Below, one piece after another: positions 48,391 to 59,915 of a stretch of DNA of 64,000 nt. Positions within the stretch are counted from its first letter, which is position 1, and each line of letters opens with the position of its first letter. Position numbers and translations under genes: made by a program. This DNA is from Cristatella mucedo (taxonomy: Eukaryota; Bryozoa; Phylactolaemata; Cristatellidae), in assembly GCA_009760855.2 (NCBI GenBank), contig WPIO01000071.1, positions 1,810,001 through 1,874,000 of the forward strand, in the 5' to 3' direction. The notes below the pieces were generated by a model. It saw only the letters and a list, made by a program, of their open reading frames with translations. It searched no databases and had not been told where the DNA came from.

Positions 48391-48560
48391 TTAGAGAGAG
48401 ACAGAGACAGACAGAGAGAGGGAGACAGAGAGGAAGATGGAGAGAAAGATAGAGACAGAGAGAGACAGAGAGACAGAGAGAGACAGAGAGAGACAGAGAG
48501 ACAGAGACAGAGACAGAGAGACAGAGAGAGACAGAGGAAGATGGAGACAAAGAGACCAGA
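48390..48560. repeat. (GA)n/GACA tract, right part
   Basis: Continuation of the purine repeat interrupted by the L2-A insertion, about 170 bp. Confidence 0.93.
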
Positions 48561-48564
48561 CGCG

Positions 48565-49140
48565 TGGCCAGAGAGCCGCTATAAAATAAAGGCGCAGACA
48601 CAGAGGTAGCCCGTAGGAAACGAGCGTACAAGCGGGAGCCGTCGAAAGCTTAAATGAATGTGAGACAGGGGGAGGAACTCAAACTTTGACAACCGAGCTT
48701 GTTATTTCACCCAAAACGACTCGAGTGCACCAAACAAGTCTCTACAGTTCAAACTGCTGGCGAAGCAGTCGCTCCTTCTGCACGCAATGGCAACAGAAAC
48801 GAACATTACGGTAGAAAGCATGCTGCAGCGATAGGGGGGATAATACTCGCAAGAACGGCACCTGACTCACTGTGCGTTACTTCGCACGAAAAAGTGGGAT
48901 GGGCATGTCAATGCAAAAGCTCTATGCTGGCGCCGGCGTAATGCTGTTCTCAGTAGAGCCAGTTTTCATGATGCGTTTGTCCCACGGCCATCTTTGCCAA
49001 TATGTCCCTCACCTTCAACCCGTCGACCAGGGAGCTAGTTGCAGAGTTTGTCCGCCCGCCATTCAACGACGATTGACAGCTTCTACTTCCGGTGCTCTTT
49101 GCTTCGTTGCTCTCTTTCTGACCCTGCAGCTACAGATGGC
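48565..49140. other. No gene recognised
   Basis: Mixed-composition sequence, no supported exon. Confidence 0.35.
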
Positions 49141-49275
49141 GAAGTACTTTGTACAAGTAGAATTTTGTCAAGCGATCGTCCTTCACCCGATTGTGTTTTC
49201 TTAGCTTGTAGCCCCACGGTGACGAAAGAGTGACATGGACGACTCACTGCGTAGTGACCTTGTGACCCCTAGTTT
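49140..49275. repeat. Dispersed unknown repeat (matches 28735-28870)
   Basis: Shares AGTACTTT, the GATTGTGTT.TCTTAGCT block, GCCCCACGG and GTAGTGACCTTGTGACC with the segment upstream of MRPS22. Confidence 0.6.
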
Positions 49276-49717
49276 GACCTAAGAGTCAGGAACCTGAAGC
49301 GTAAAATGCCACTTACTAACCAGCTCTTGAATTATGTTTTGGATACGGTCCAAGCTGGAGAATATGGAGAATCCGGTAAAAAAAACTAAAAGAACTTCGG
49401 AACTGCTAATAATCTCAAAAAACTGCGGCCATCGGCAAGCGCTTTGGCGTTTAGCACATTTGTCACCGCTCATCATCAATCTAAAGTCGTTCTAGGCGTG
49501 AAGGGATAAACAATATAAAGAGAAATCATCTTTGATGTCTATCAAAGTGTGGCTTTGCCGCGTCGCTGGGTTCCACCATCAATTACTTTCTAGATGCTTG
49601 CCACGCCTTCTTTGCAGCCGCCACCGTGGCCATCTTCTCTTTGTAGCCATCGCCGTGGCCGTCGTGTCGTCCTCTTCATCACCGACAGCCGTCGAGGCAG
49701 TTAACCGGGCTGGGACA

Positions 49718-50410
49718 TAATAATAATAATAATAATAATTAAGCTCTTGATAAAGCGCCTTCAGATAACTCAATCTCTCTCTAGACGCTTTTATTTGCTG
49801 CAAAGGGAAACGCGATTGAATGGTGAGTAATATCATGCTTGATAAACAACATGAATAACATGGTTAGGGATGACATGCACAGGGTCAGCATGCAAATGTG
49901 GTTAGTGGCAGCATGCACAGTGTCCGCACGCATAAGCACATGAAGGACGAATCTCAGGGACCCACTAAATGCTGTCCTAAATAGGTGCGTTTCAAGTTCT
50001 TTTCAAATGAGGTCAAGTAAGGGGATTTTGAGACGAAAGTCGGGAGTGAGTTCCACGCTTGGGGAGCATGCGATCTAAATGCACGGTCTCCAATGGATTT
50101 GAGGTTTGTACGAGGTATGAGCAAACAGTTAGATTCCGAAAAAAGTTGGTGGCACGATACTTGGCCTGGTGGGGGGAGTAGATCTGAGTGATCGACTGGA
50201 GCCAAAGAATGAAGTGACCGAGAAGTGAGCGATAAGACCTTGAAGTCGATCTGCTGCTTGACTGGTAGCCAGTGCAGGTCGGCTTGAAGTGGTATGATGT
50301 GACAACTTCGACGCTTAATCAGACAAGCATAGCTGCAGAGTTTTGCACTAGCTGTTAGCGCCTGATCGCATATGCCGGTAGGCCATTAAGCAGTGAGTTA
50401 CTGAAGTCAA
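49718..50410 (-). mobile_element. L2-A 3' half inserted in unknown repeat
   Basis: Minus-strand family A from (ATT)n and hairpin (49718-49800) to the CNSLLNGLPA-like block at about 50395. Inserted after AACCGGGCTGGGACAT. Several frameshifts. Confidence 0.9.
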
Positions 50411-50549
50411 GACATGTCTTCTGGATCCTTAGCTTTTCAGATTTTCAGGATATCAGCACTTACTTTGACTGGAAATAGGCAAGCACAATTAGTTCACGTG
50501 ATTAGTGCACATGATGCTACAAGTTGCAAATATCTATGCTCACCTGCAC

Positions 50550-50997
50550 AAGTAATGTCATGTATCTCCGTCTGTAACTCTACAAAGCTACAAAGATGGT
50601 GTGGGTGTTACTCAGGAGAGTTTTGTTTTGACCACTCACAGCCCAAGCGGCTTTTAGTACGCATCCGGTAACCAACAGACTTCATCTTAAGCAACAAAGA
50701 GAAAGTGGGTAGCATAGCAGAGCAAGGAGAGCAGTTGAGGTAGTGAGTAGCATAGAAGTAGCAGCCCGAGACCGCTGGAAAGCCATAATCGGCAGCAGAA
50801 GATTAGTTGCCGTGGAGTAATAATAATAATAATTATAATGCACTCGATAAAGCGCCCTCAGAGAATTCAATCTCTTTCTAAGCGCTTTACAATTGCTGCA
50901 AAGGGAAACACGATTGAATCGTGAGTAATATCGTGTAAGACTTGTGGAAGCGAGTTCCACAGTCTAGGACATGCAGAGCCAAAGCTTCTGCAGCCAA
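50550..50997 (-). mobile_element. L2-B 3' end, split by an L2-A fragment
   Basis: Minus-strand family B tail at about 50550-50817 and 50937-50997 (GCGAGTTCCACAGTCTAGGA). The two parts are collinear with the intact copy at 10768-11110. Confidence 0.88.
50818..50936 (-). mobile_element. L2-A 3' UTR fragment nested in L2-B
   Basis: AAT repeats, then GCACTCGATAAAGCGCCCTC, AGAGAATTCAATCTC and a short 3' UTR. The L2-B sequence continues on both sides, with TAA at both junctions. Confidence 0.88.
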
Positions 50998-51157
50998 CGG
51001 CGACGTGCAACAGCGACTTTTCATGCTCATCCCTGGCACAGTCTCATCAATGGCCGCCATGGCCGCCGTGGCCGCCGTACATCCGGTTAGCCGATATGTG
51101 AGGAAGTCGATTACGTTGCTTGACTCGCTCATAGCTAAGCAGCGCATCGACCTATAC

Positions 51158-51828
51158 CTATGCACTCAGGCGCTTGCAGCTGGTGCAAAACTCTGCAGCT
51201 AGGCTTGTCTGTAATGAGCGTCGCAGTTGCCACATCACACGCAGTTGCCACATCACACCACTACTCACCGACCTGCAATGGCTACCAGTCAAGCAATGCA
51301 TCGACTTCAAGGTTTTGGTCGCTCACTTTCAGGTTACTTCATTCTTTGGCTCCAGCTTACCTATAAGATCTACTTCCCCACCAGGGTAAGCATCGTACTA
51401 CCCGCTTTTTGGAATCTAACTCTTTACCCATACCTCGTGGAACTCTCTCAAATCCTTTGGAGAACGTGCCATTAGCTTGTTTGCTCCAAAAGCCAGAAAC
51501 TCACTCCCAAATTGCGTCACCACATATCCTGACTTGTCCACATTTAAGAAGAAACTAAAATCCATCTATTTATGACAAAATTTAGTGGGTCACCGTAATT
51601 CTTCCTTTATGTGCTTATGCGGGCCGACACAGTGCACGCTAACACTAACCGAACTTACATTCTGACCCTACGAATGTCACCCCATACCGTGTAATTCTTG
51701 TTGTTTATTGAGCATGCTACCAGTAAACATTCGATCGTGCTTCCTTTGCAGCAACTGTAAAGCGCCTAAACAGAGATTGAATTCTCTGAAAGCGCTATAT
51801 CAAATGCATTATTATTATTATTATTTTA
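51158..51828 (+). mobile_element. L2-A 3' end, decayed
   Basis: Plus-strand family A with a short local duplication (GCAGTTGCCACATCACA twice at 51221-51256). It covers the C-terminal block, 3' UTR, hairpin and (ATT)n. Many frameshifts. Confidence 0.88.
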
Positions 51829-51889
51829 CAGTGAGCCATACAGCGAGTCATAAATGCAGAGTCATACTGGGAGTTATTCAAAACTGATA

Positions 51890-52860
51890 TCCACAGACGC
51901 GATAGAGATGCTGAACGGTATTATCCGAAGAACCGCTGAAGTATGGTGTACCTCTGGGCTCAGCGCTCGTTTCGCTTTATAAAATAATAAAAACACATTT
52001 GATATAGCGCCCTCAGAGAACTCAATCTTTTTCTAGGCACTTTAAATTTGCTGGGAAGGAAGCACAAAGATCAAATGGTTAGGGTAGCATGCTCTATAGT
52101 CAGCAAGAGTCTTTTTCCGCCTTATACTCTCCATCTTGCCAACGTGATTGCCAAGTGCAATTTAAGCTTTTACTGCCATGCAGATGACTCTAAGTTGTAC
52201 CTTTGCTTTGATCACTGCCAGATCCCAGCACGTCGAATTATCTCAACTCCCTTACTGCATGTGACGATGACATCATCACATGGATGGCTGCAAATTTTCT
52301 CAAAACGAATGACAATAAAGCCAATTTGCTAGCCATGCAAAAACCAAGTGCGACTATGAAATTGGAAAATGTAACACTAAAAATTGGCTTTGTGAGTGTA
52401 TCTTCGGTTACATCTGCCTAAAATTTAGGTTTAATCTTCCAAAGTGACCTCTTATTAGACGACCAAACCAGCTCCACAGTCAAGTGTGCCTTCTTTCACC
52501 TGCATAACATATGCGAAAACCCTGGCTTGCTTAAACTGGGATTCTATATCCAAATTTCTCCACGCATTTATAACATGCCGTCTCCACTTCTGTAATTTAC
52601 TGATAGGCGGTCTACCGTCAAATCAAGAGCTTACAAGTGGTGCTAAACTTTACGGCTAGGCTTGTTTTTCGTGAGCGTCGCAGTTGCCCCATCACGCCGC
52701 CTCTCGCCGTTCTGCAGTGGCTCCCAATTGAGCAGAGCATCGGCTTCAAGGTTCTGTCACTTACTTGTAGGTGCCTTCATTCTTTGACTCCGATCTACTA
52801 ATCAGAACTAAATCCCCTGATACGAAGATATTTAAAAAGAAACTTAAGGGGGAATGTCAA
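51890..52860 (+). mobile_element. Old L2-A relic, interrupted
   Basis: Plus-strand decayed matches: GAAGTATGGTGTACCTCTGG (GVPQG region), TACTGCCATGCAGATGACTC (from FYADDT), CATCACATGGATGGCTGCAA, GACGACCAAACCAGCTCCAC, and a CTCTCGCCGTTCTGCAGTGG block. It resumes after an inverted L2-A 3' fragment at about 51976-52090. Confidence 0.75.
51976..52090 (-). mobile_element. L2-A 3' UTR fragment nested in older L2-A
   Basis: Minus-strand hairpin sequence GATATAGCGCCCTCAGAGAA and CTCAATCTTTTTCTAGGCAC, then GCACAAAGATCAAATGGTTA, lying inside the plus-strand relic. Confidence 0.8.
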
Positions 52861-53106
52861 GAAAATATCCTTAAAATTTTTCCTACAAATTAATATGTGT
52901 TTATGGTACCTTTCGAAAGACAAAAGTGTTAGAACTGGGATCGAAAACTCTGACGACGTCCACTTGAACGAAAAATATGTTATGCCAACCACGTCTAACC
53001 CGGATGTAAACTGAAGGAAGCAACAAATCTACAAATACAAATGTACCGATCTCTGCATCATATGTGACTTGTATCACAACTTTTCGACCCTGGGAAGATC
53101 GCTATA

Positions 53107-53893
53107 TATTCAGCTTCATAACATTGCTAAAATTAGGGCTTGTTTAGATAAAGATACCACGTCCAAGTTGGTCCATGCATTCATGACATCCCGTCTCGAC
53201 TTCTGCAACTCACTGCTTACTGGCCTACCAGCATGTGCGATCAGGCGATTGCAGCTGGTGCAAAACTCTGCAGCTAGGCTTGTCTGTCGTGAGCGTCGCA
53301 GTTGCCACATTACTCCACTGCTCGCCGACCTGCACTGGCTACCAGTCAAGCAACGAATTGACTTCAAGGTTTTGTCGCTCACTTTTAGGTCCCTTCATTC
53401 TATGGCTCCAGCCTATCTTTCAGATATGCTACCCCATCAGGCCAAGCATCGTACCACCCGCTTTTCGGAATCCAACAGTCTAGAAATACCTCGTACAAAC
53501 CTTAAATCCTTTGGAGACCGTGCATTTAGTTCATATGCTCCCAAAGCCTGGAACTCCCTCCCGACCTGCGTCAGAACATCCCCTGACCTGACCACATTTA
53601 AAAGGAACCTAAAAACACACCTATTTAGGACAGCATTTAGTGGGTCCCTGTGATTCGTCTTTGATGTGCTTATGCGTGCTGACACTGTGCATGCTGCCAC
53701 TAACCACATTTGCATGCTGACCTGTGCATGTCACCCCTAACCATGCTATTCATTTTGTTTGTTTTTCAAGCATGATTTTACTTACCATTCAATTGCATTT
53801 CACTTTACAGAAAATGTAAAGCGCCTAGAAGGAGATTAAGTTCTCTGAGGGCACTTTATCAAGTGAATTATTATTATTATTATTATAGGTGCT
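53107..53893 (+). mobile_element. L2-A 3' half, well preserved
   Basis: The plus-strand frame 53069-53653 is fully open from IQLHNIAKIRACLDKDTTSK through LVHAFMTSRLDFCNSLL and [19 protein letters not shown] to FRTAFSGSL. Complete 3' UTR, hairpin (CTAGAAGGAGATTAAG) and (ATT)n. Appears young. Confidence 0.95.
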
Positions 53894-53894
53894 T

Positions 53895-56110
53895 GAAGCT
53901 TGTTGAGGTGCATATTTGTGACTTTTGTACAGCTTCATTTCCTGGGTTGGTTGGTGCCTTGTAAATTAAATAAATCAACTGATATTTCACGCCGCATCGG
54001 AATGAAATTTGAAATGCGAGTTCGGCTCTGCTTTTTTTACCGTAGCTTTTAATTTTTTTGATTCGGTTTGATAAATTTGGCTGTATACCTCCTCAGACGT
54101 CGTGGAGCTTCACTTTCCTTAATCGCGGACATATAGAGCCAACCCAAGCGAACCACGCGCTCGGGTTGGCACGTGTTTGATGAATCACCTGACCGTTTCC
54201 TTGCGTTTCCTCAGAAAGCGTGCTCCGATTTGCGGCTGAGTAAAGATTGTCGAAATATACCAGGAAGCTGCTTCCGAATTATGGGGAATTCTAGTGAATT
54301 ATGCAATATGCGGGCACTGCCAGCCTGGTCGCACTATCAGAAAGCTCGGAGAAACCGTAACTAATGAAGACGCTTTATTTTTACTCTCCGAAACAGGATC
54401 AAAGTGCTAGTCAAGCTGCTGCCAAAGAGGAAGACGAATGGCGCGCGGGCGGGCAAGCATCACCACGTGATCTGGCGCCCAGCACGGTCACGCAGCGGCT
54501 GCGCCTCTGGAGACGACGTCTTGCCAAAACCAGCGAAACGAGGCTCAGAGTTCAGAGGGCAGAAATCTCCACTTACATGCGATGGCAGCATGAGAAATTA
54601 CGTCCAACCGTCAAAGCTCCCGGCGAACGCCGACAGATGTGAACGGTGGCCGAAGCGCATAAGCAACAATAATGATAATGAGAACGCTAATAATTATAAA
54701 GATAATGAGATGCTCACTGCCTGCGGACTCGCTTCGTTGAGTCAAAGTAGAAATAGTGATAGCATGGTCAAGGAGGACAACGCTTCGCCATCTTGCCGCG
54801 TAACGAAAGAGCGCCACCTTGCCGCGTGGCGCGGACGGGCGGACTCAAATAGATGATAAGAAGGCGGCGGCTTAACTTATCAGATCAATTTCGGTTGATT
54901 GCTCAGGTCGTTTTAGGCACTCGAACAACGCGCGCAGTTTGTTGCTCACGTTTTTAGTGCGCGAGCCGGCTAGCACGCTCCACGCGGCAGCGGTCTTCTT
55001 CTGTGTTGAGAATTCTTTCGAAGCGTTTCGATTGCTTAAGCAATTGTCGTGCGAATGCACTCACGCGTCCCAACTTCGACGCAGCAGACGACCAAGGGCG
55101 GCCTTTTCGCTGCGGAGCAGCCGGAAGCGGAGGCAGCGTAGCAGCTTTACCAGTAGAGGACGCATCGATCGCAACAAGTAATGGCAGTGCTGCGTCTGCC
55201 AGCGAGCGCCGACAATCGACGCGAGTCGTTCCTTGCAGCCGACAGAGTCGCGCGAGCGCCAAGGTCGTCAACATTGGAGCGCTTCCTCCGACGGATTGCT
55301 AGCGGCGGCGCTCGCTCGGCGGGCGTGGGCCGATGCGCCGTAGGCGCCTCCCTCCGGCGAGAGCTTCCGAGCTTGAGCGCTCTCTGCGTTCTCGTCAATA
55401 CATTTGCAGCTTAACGTCAATTGGACAGGAATGACGCAAAAGTTGCGTATTTAAACAGAGGACCCGCGGTGGCCCAGGGGACCGATAGTCGGCACTCGAG
55501 CCTCGGCGGAAGATGATTCGAAGCGGCAACCGCAGTGGCGCCGCCTGGCGGTAAGTCACGTGCTCCTCGGCAGACTCGTCCTTGGCTGGCTTCGCTGGCG
55601 CTCGAGTGCGCTGCTGCTGCGGCGGCGGCGGCGGCGGCGGCAGTGTCCCTTGGCAGGGTGCTCTCTGGATAAGTGTGCGCCTGCGCGACGGGGGCATTGC
55701 GCCGACGCACTGATCTCCGATGGTCACGCGGGTCTCCGAGGTCACTAGGTCACGTCGCAGCCGCAGCTTATCGGCTCAGGCCTCGAGCAATGCGCCGAGG
55801 CTAAAGACAGACGGAGGACAGCCTAAGCTAGCGCTTCGCTTGGCTGGCGCGATCGACCATCTTCTCCATCTTCTTCTGCGGCCGTCTCATAGGCTGTGCC
55901 CCAAAAACGCGTCCCACCGCGCCCCACCCGGCCTCAATCGAATCTGGCCCAATACGAGGGCTATTAGCGACAAACTGCGAACTCGCCGAAGATTCGCACC
56001 GCGCCCGACGATTCGCTAATCCTACGAGGCAACGTCCGCTATCGTGCGGTGAAATCGGCAGGTCATTTAGCAGGATCCACATGAAACCGCAGCAGATGGC
56101 GCGATGAGCG
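53895..56110. other. Unassigned GC-rich DNA with a 13-bp hairpin
   Basis: GC/CpG-rich, many overlapping open frames without recognisable motifs. GCCAACCCAAGCG (54138-54150) and CGCTCGGGTTGGC (54158-54170) form a 12-of-13 inverted repeat with a 7-nt loop. A short GGC run lies at 55620-55641. Confidence 0.35.
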
Positions 56111-56513
56111 AGTGAGAGCAAGAGAAGGAGCGAGGGAGCGAGCGAGAGAGAGAGAGAGAGAGAGCGAGAGCGAGAGCGAGCGAGAGAATACTAGAGGAAG
56201 AGAAAGAGCAATTGACAGAGCACGGGAATGCGGGAGAGAATTAGAAAAATAGAGCGAGAGGGAGTAAGGGAGCGAGACATGAGCGATAGAGGAAGAAAAG
56301 AGAGCGAGAGAGAGAGTAGCGGAGAGAGGTAAATTGACAGAGTTAAAGAGTGGGTGGTGAGGCGATTAGAGAGCGAGAGAGGGAGTAAGAGAAAAAGAGA
56401 GTGAGGAAGGGAAAGAAGGAGAAATCGAGGGAGGGAGGGAGGGAGGGAGGGAGGGAACGAAAGAGAAAGAAGGAGGGAGAGGGCGAAAGAGTAGACAGCG
56501 AGTGAGAGAGTAG

Positions 56514-56560
<47 letters not shown>
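56110..56560. repeat. Purine-rich (GA)n/(GGGA)n tract
   Basis: About 450 bp nearly all purine on the plus strand, with GAGCGA, GGGA and pure GA (56516-56559) sub-tracts. Upstream of the peroxidase gene. Confidence 0.92.
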
Positions 56561-56566
<6 letters not shown>

Positions 56567-56974
56567 TGAGAAACGGTGAGGGAGGCAGAGAGAGTTTTCA
56601 GCACGTGAGTCATGAGTCACGGTCGAGTGGGAGCGAGAGTTTTTCCTCCGGTGCAGGAAAGGAGAGGACGCTGACGCAAGTATTTGGTCAGGCAAGCTGG
56701 AAAAGTGCATTCGCTGTATCGCGGAGGCGAGCGAATTACGCAAGTTGCAGTCCTCGCGTTCAAATGAGGCAGCACCGCATCGCATCGCAACGCGTCTACT
56801 CGTAACTTTGACCCGCAAGTTAGGGTACGTGGCAGCTACGGTTAGGGTTCGCGGCCGAGCTTGCAACTTCGTCCAGCCATTGATGGGGTTACCGTTCTCC
56901 CGGCCACCCATCGCTCAGAGCAGCCTGAGCCGGTGCTCACGCTCGCCGCTTCCGGCTCGCGTTCCAGGTTTGCC

Positions 56975-57140
56975 ATGTTCGTGCTTCTCGCACGGCTCGC
57001 GGCTGGAGAGGACCAGTTTGGCGAATCCTATCCTGAGTCACGTGACGGCCGCGTGACGTCAGACTTCCTCCAGGCTTTCTATCCGCACCTGGGCGAGCTC
57101 ACGCCGGAGACGTACATGCCAATCGACATGGCACTGAACG
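56975..57140 (+). CDS. Peroxidase exon 1 (propeptide; start uncertain)
   Basis: From ATG in TTTGCCATGTTC: MFVLLARLAAGEDQFGE, then TSDFLQAFYPHLGELTPETY and MPIDMALN, donor ACG|GTGAGG, phase 1. An acceptor-like CGTTCCAG at 56961-56967 makes an upstream exon possible. No homology beyond the phase fit to exon 2. Confidence 0.55.
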
Positions 57141-58118
57141 GTGAGGAGCGGCTGAGTCACGTGGCTAGGATCACGTGGCTAGGATCGCGTGTTTAGGGTA
57201 GCGTAGAGTGAAGTGGCTAGAGTCGCTTGGCTAGGGTCACGTAGAGTCATTGACAGAGGCCAATTGTCGATTCTTGCTAGCAGCTTACAAAGACCCGCTT
57301 ACTTGTGCACGTCGGAGATGCCATCTTGCGTTGAGAAATAAATAATGCAAGAAATAACGGCCAGCAGAATCAGCAGCCTAGTCTACACGCCTTTTCTATA
57401 GGCCTCGCCACCTCGTGCAGCGGTCCATAGATAATATAACTTCCTGTCGACCGGTTGCGTTTTGCTTTCTCACGACGGTCTACATCCTGTCGTCGCAGAG
57501 TCTGGCATCTCGGCGGAGCTGAGGACTAAAGTGGAGCGCTTCCTCGCAGGCAACGTCGGCGACGCGTGCCTGCGGCAGGCGCTGCAGCGCGTCGACAGAG
57601 AAGACGCCGCGTCGGTCTCCCTCAAAGGTGACGCCGGCCGAGCGAGTGCACTAAATAGGGGCGCGCGGCGCTGCTCGCGCTACGACGACGCTCAAGAGGC
57701 GATCGATCGATCGTTCACTGTAGCGATCGCTCGGTGCAGGGATCGCTAGTGGTGCGAGTGGATGTCGCCGTGGCAGCGTCATAGCCGCGCCTCTAATCTC
57801 TTTCAGTCGCCGACGCAGCTTCGAGCCAGGCGCAGGCATCGCGAATGAGCCACGACGTCTCGCCATCTGGTAGTCCATGGCCCATTCTGGATCGATACGG
57901 ACGGATATGGCAGTATGCAGCGGAAGTGTGCATCAGCCTCGTCGGCACCTCGAGGTAGGCCTACCTCGCCTTCAGGTGGCAGCGAAACATCTAGAAGCCT
58001 CAATTTTCAACGCCGCTTGCTGCTCCGCGTGCAGCGTTGCTTGCGAGTTTAGAAAGTTTGACGCGCTGTAATGCAGAGACAGAGAAAAAGAGAGAGAGAG
58101 AGAAAGAGAGAAAGAAAA

Positions 58119-58195
<77 letters not shown>

Positions 58196-59865
58196 CCGCG
58201 AACAAAGGGTAGGTCAGGGGGCAATTACAGCTGCGTGTCATTCGCATGAAAAGGATTAATCTTAAATGGCGAACGGCGATTAGATCAGTGAAAGGTACAG
58301 TATAAATTACGAGAGGCATAGAATAGATTACGAGAGGGATAGTATACATTACGAAAGATCACACCTGCTTCAATCCTCACAACCTAAGAGCGACATTTCT
58401 CGTGGAGCGGCTTAGGCGGGTACAAGCAAGCGGTATTACTCCCACCAGCGTCCGCCAACGTTTAATTGGCAACTCGCCAGTCCCTCGATGTATTTCTAGC
58501 CATATATTTAGTGTAGATATATAGGTAGGTATAGGTAAACAGGCATATACAATTTTATACACATGTGCGTGAATGCGCACAAGTTAAATTTTTTATTCCA
58601 CGACGCTCTTAAAAGCAGCATATAGAATATATATAATATAATATATATATATATATTATATATAATCTCAAAATTGATGTATTCATTTTGTTTGTTTTTC
58701 AAGCTTGATTTTACTTACCATTCAATTGCATTTCCCTTTGCAGCAAATGCAAAGCGCCTAGAAAGAGATTAAGTTCTCTGAGGGCGCTTTATCAAGTACA
58801 TTATTATTATTATTATTTATATATATATTCTATTCTATTCTATTCTATCTATATATATATATATAATATTATATATTGTATATATATATATATATTAAAT
58901 ATATTATATAGTATATATAATATATAGCAGATAGAGCAAATAGAGAAGTTAATATCTCTGTAGGCGCCTCTCATATGATAGCACTCAGCGAGCCCACGAC
59001 TTCGGTCATCAAGCGCATTTACTTTGACCCCAATCGTTGAAGGCAAGCACTTTAACTATTACAAAAAACCAAGGCGGCGGCTGCAAAGAAGAGACCACAA
59101 TTTGGATGTGTGAAGCCTCTCACATTAGCAATAGTAATAATTAATAATAATAATACATTTGTATAGCGTCCCCAAAGAACTTAATCTCATTCTAAACACT
59201 TTACACGTGCTGTAAAGAAAGCAGGATCGAATCGAAGGCTTGGTTGAACGAGCTCTCTCGCATTAGAGGTTTGATTGTACGAGCCATCTCACTGAAGGCT
59301 GTCTAGGGAATCCCGCGCCGTACGACGAGGTGACATTTGAACTAGTCCCTTCCGTTAGTTGAAGGCGGCGTCGTAGATGTACTTTTTGCTACTCAGTCTG
59401 CGATAAACACCCGGGTCTAATAGATGCAGTCTGTCTCTAGATCGAAGCAGTTCAAGGACGCCCTGCTGCTCCTGCTGACCGCGTACTACCGCGACAGAGG
59501 TAACGCCACGAGCGCCTGCCCGGCCGCCGCGACGATCGCCTGCGAGCCGTGCTCGCCCTACCGGAGCGCCGACGGCACGTGCAACAACCTGGCGCAGCCG
59601 CGAAACGGCATGGCCGGCGCGCCGCTGCGACGTCTCGCTGCGGCCGTCTATGAGGACGGTACGACGCCACCCACGCTGCCCTGCGCGTGGCGGCAGCGGT
59701 TTCGCCAAAGAGAGGCGCAGGACAGCGAGGGCTCGCAGAGGCCGTGCGAGCGCCCGCCGTCGCCGCCGCCGCCGCAGCCGCGGGCTCTGTGGCACTGCGG
59801 TCAGCGCAGATGTCGCAGCGGCCTCGTCGTTAGAGTCGTCGTCACATGCGGCGGCGGCGGCGGCG

Positions 59866-59915
<50 letters not shown>

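Larger units (their letters stand above)
49290..51110. repeat. Unknown dispersed repeat, copy III (interrupted)
   Basis: Collinear with 37965-38660 in three pieces: 49290-49716, about 50411-50550 and about 50997-51110. L2-A (minus) separates the first two pieces and an L2-B fragment that itself holds an L2-A fragment separates the last two. Confidence 0.7.
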
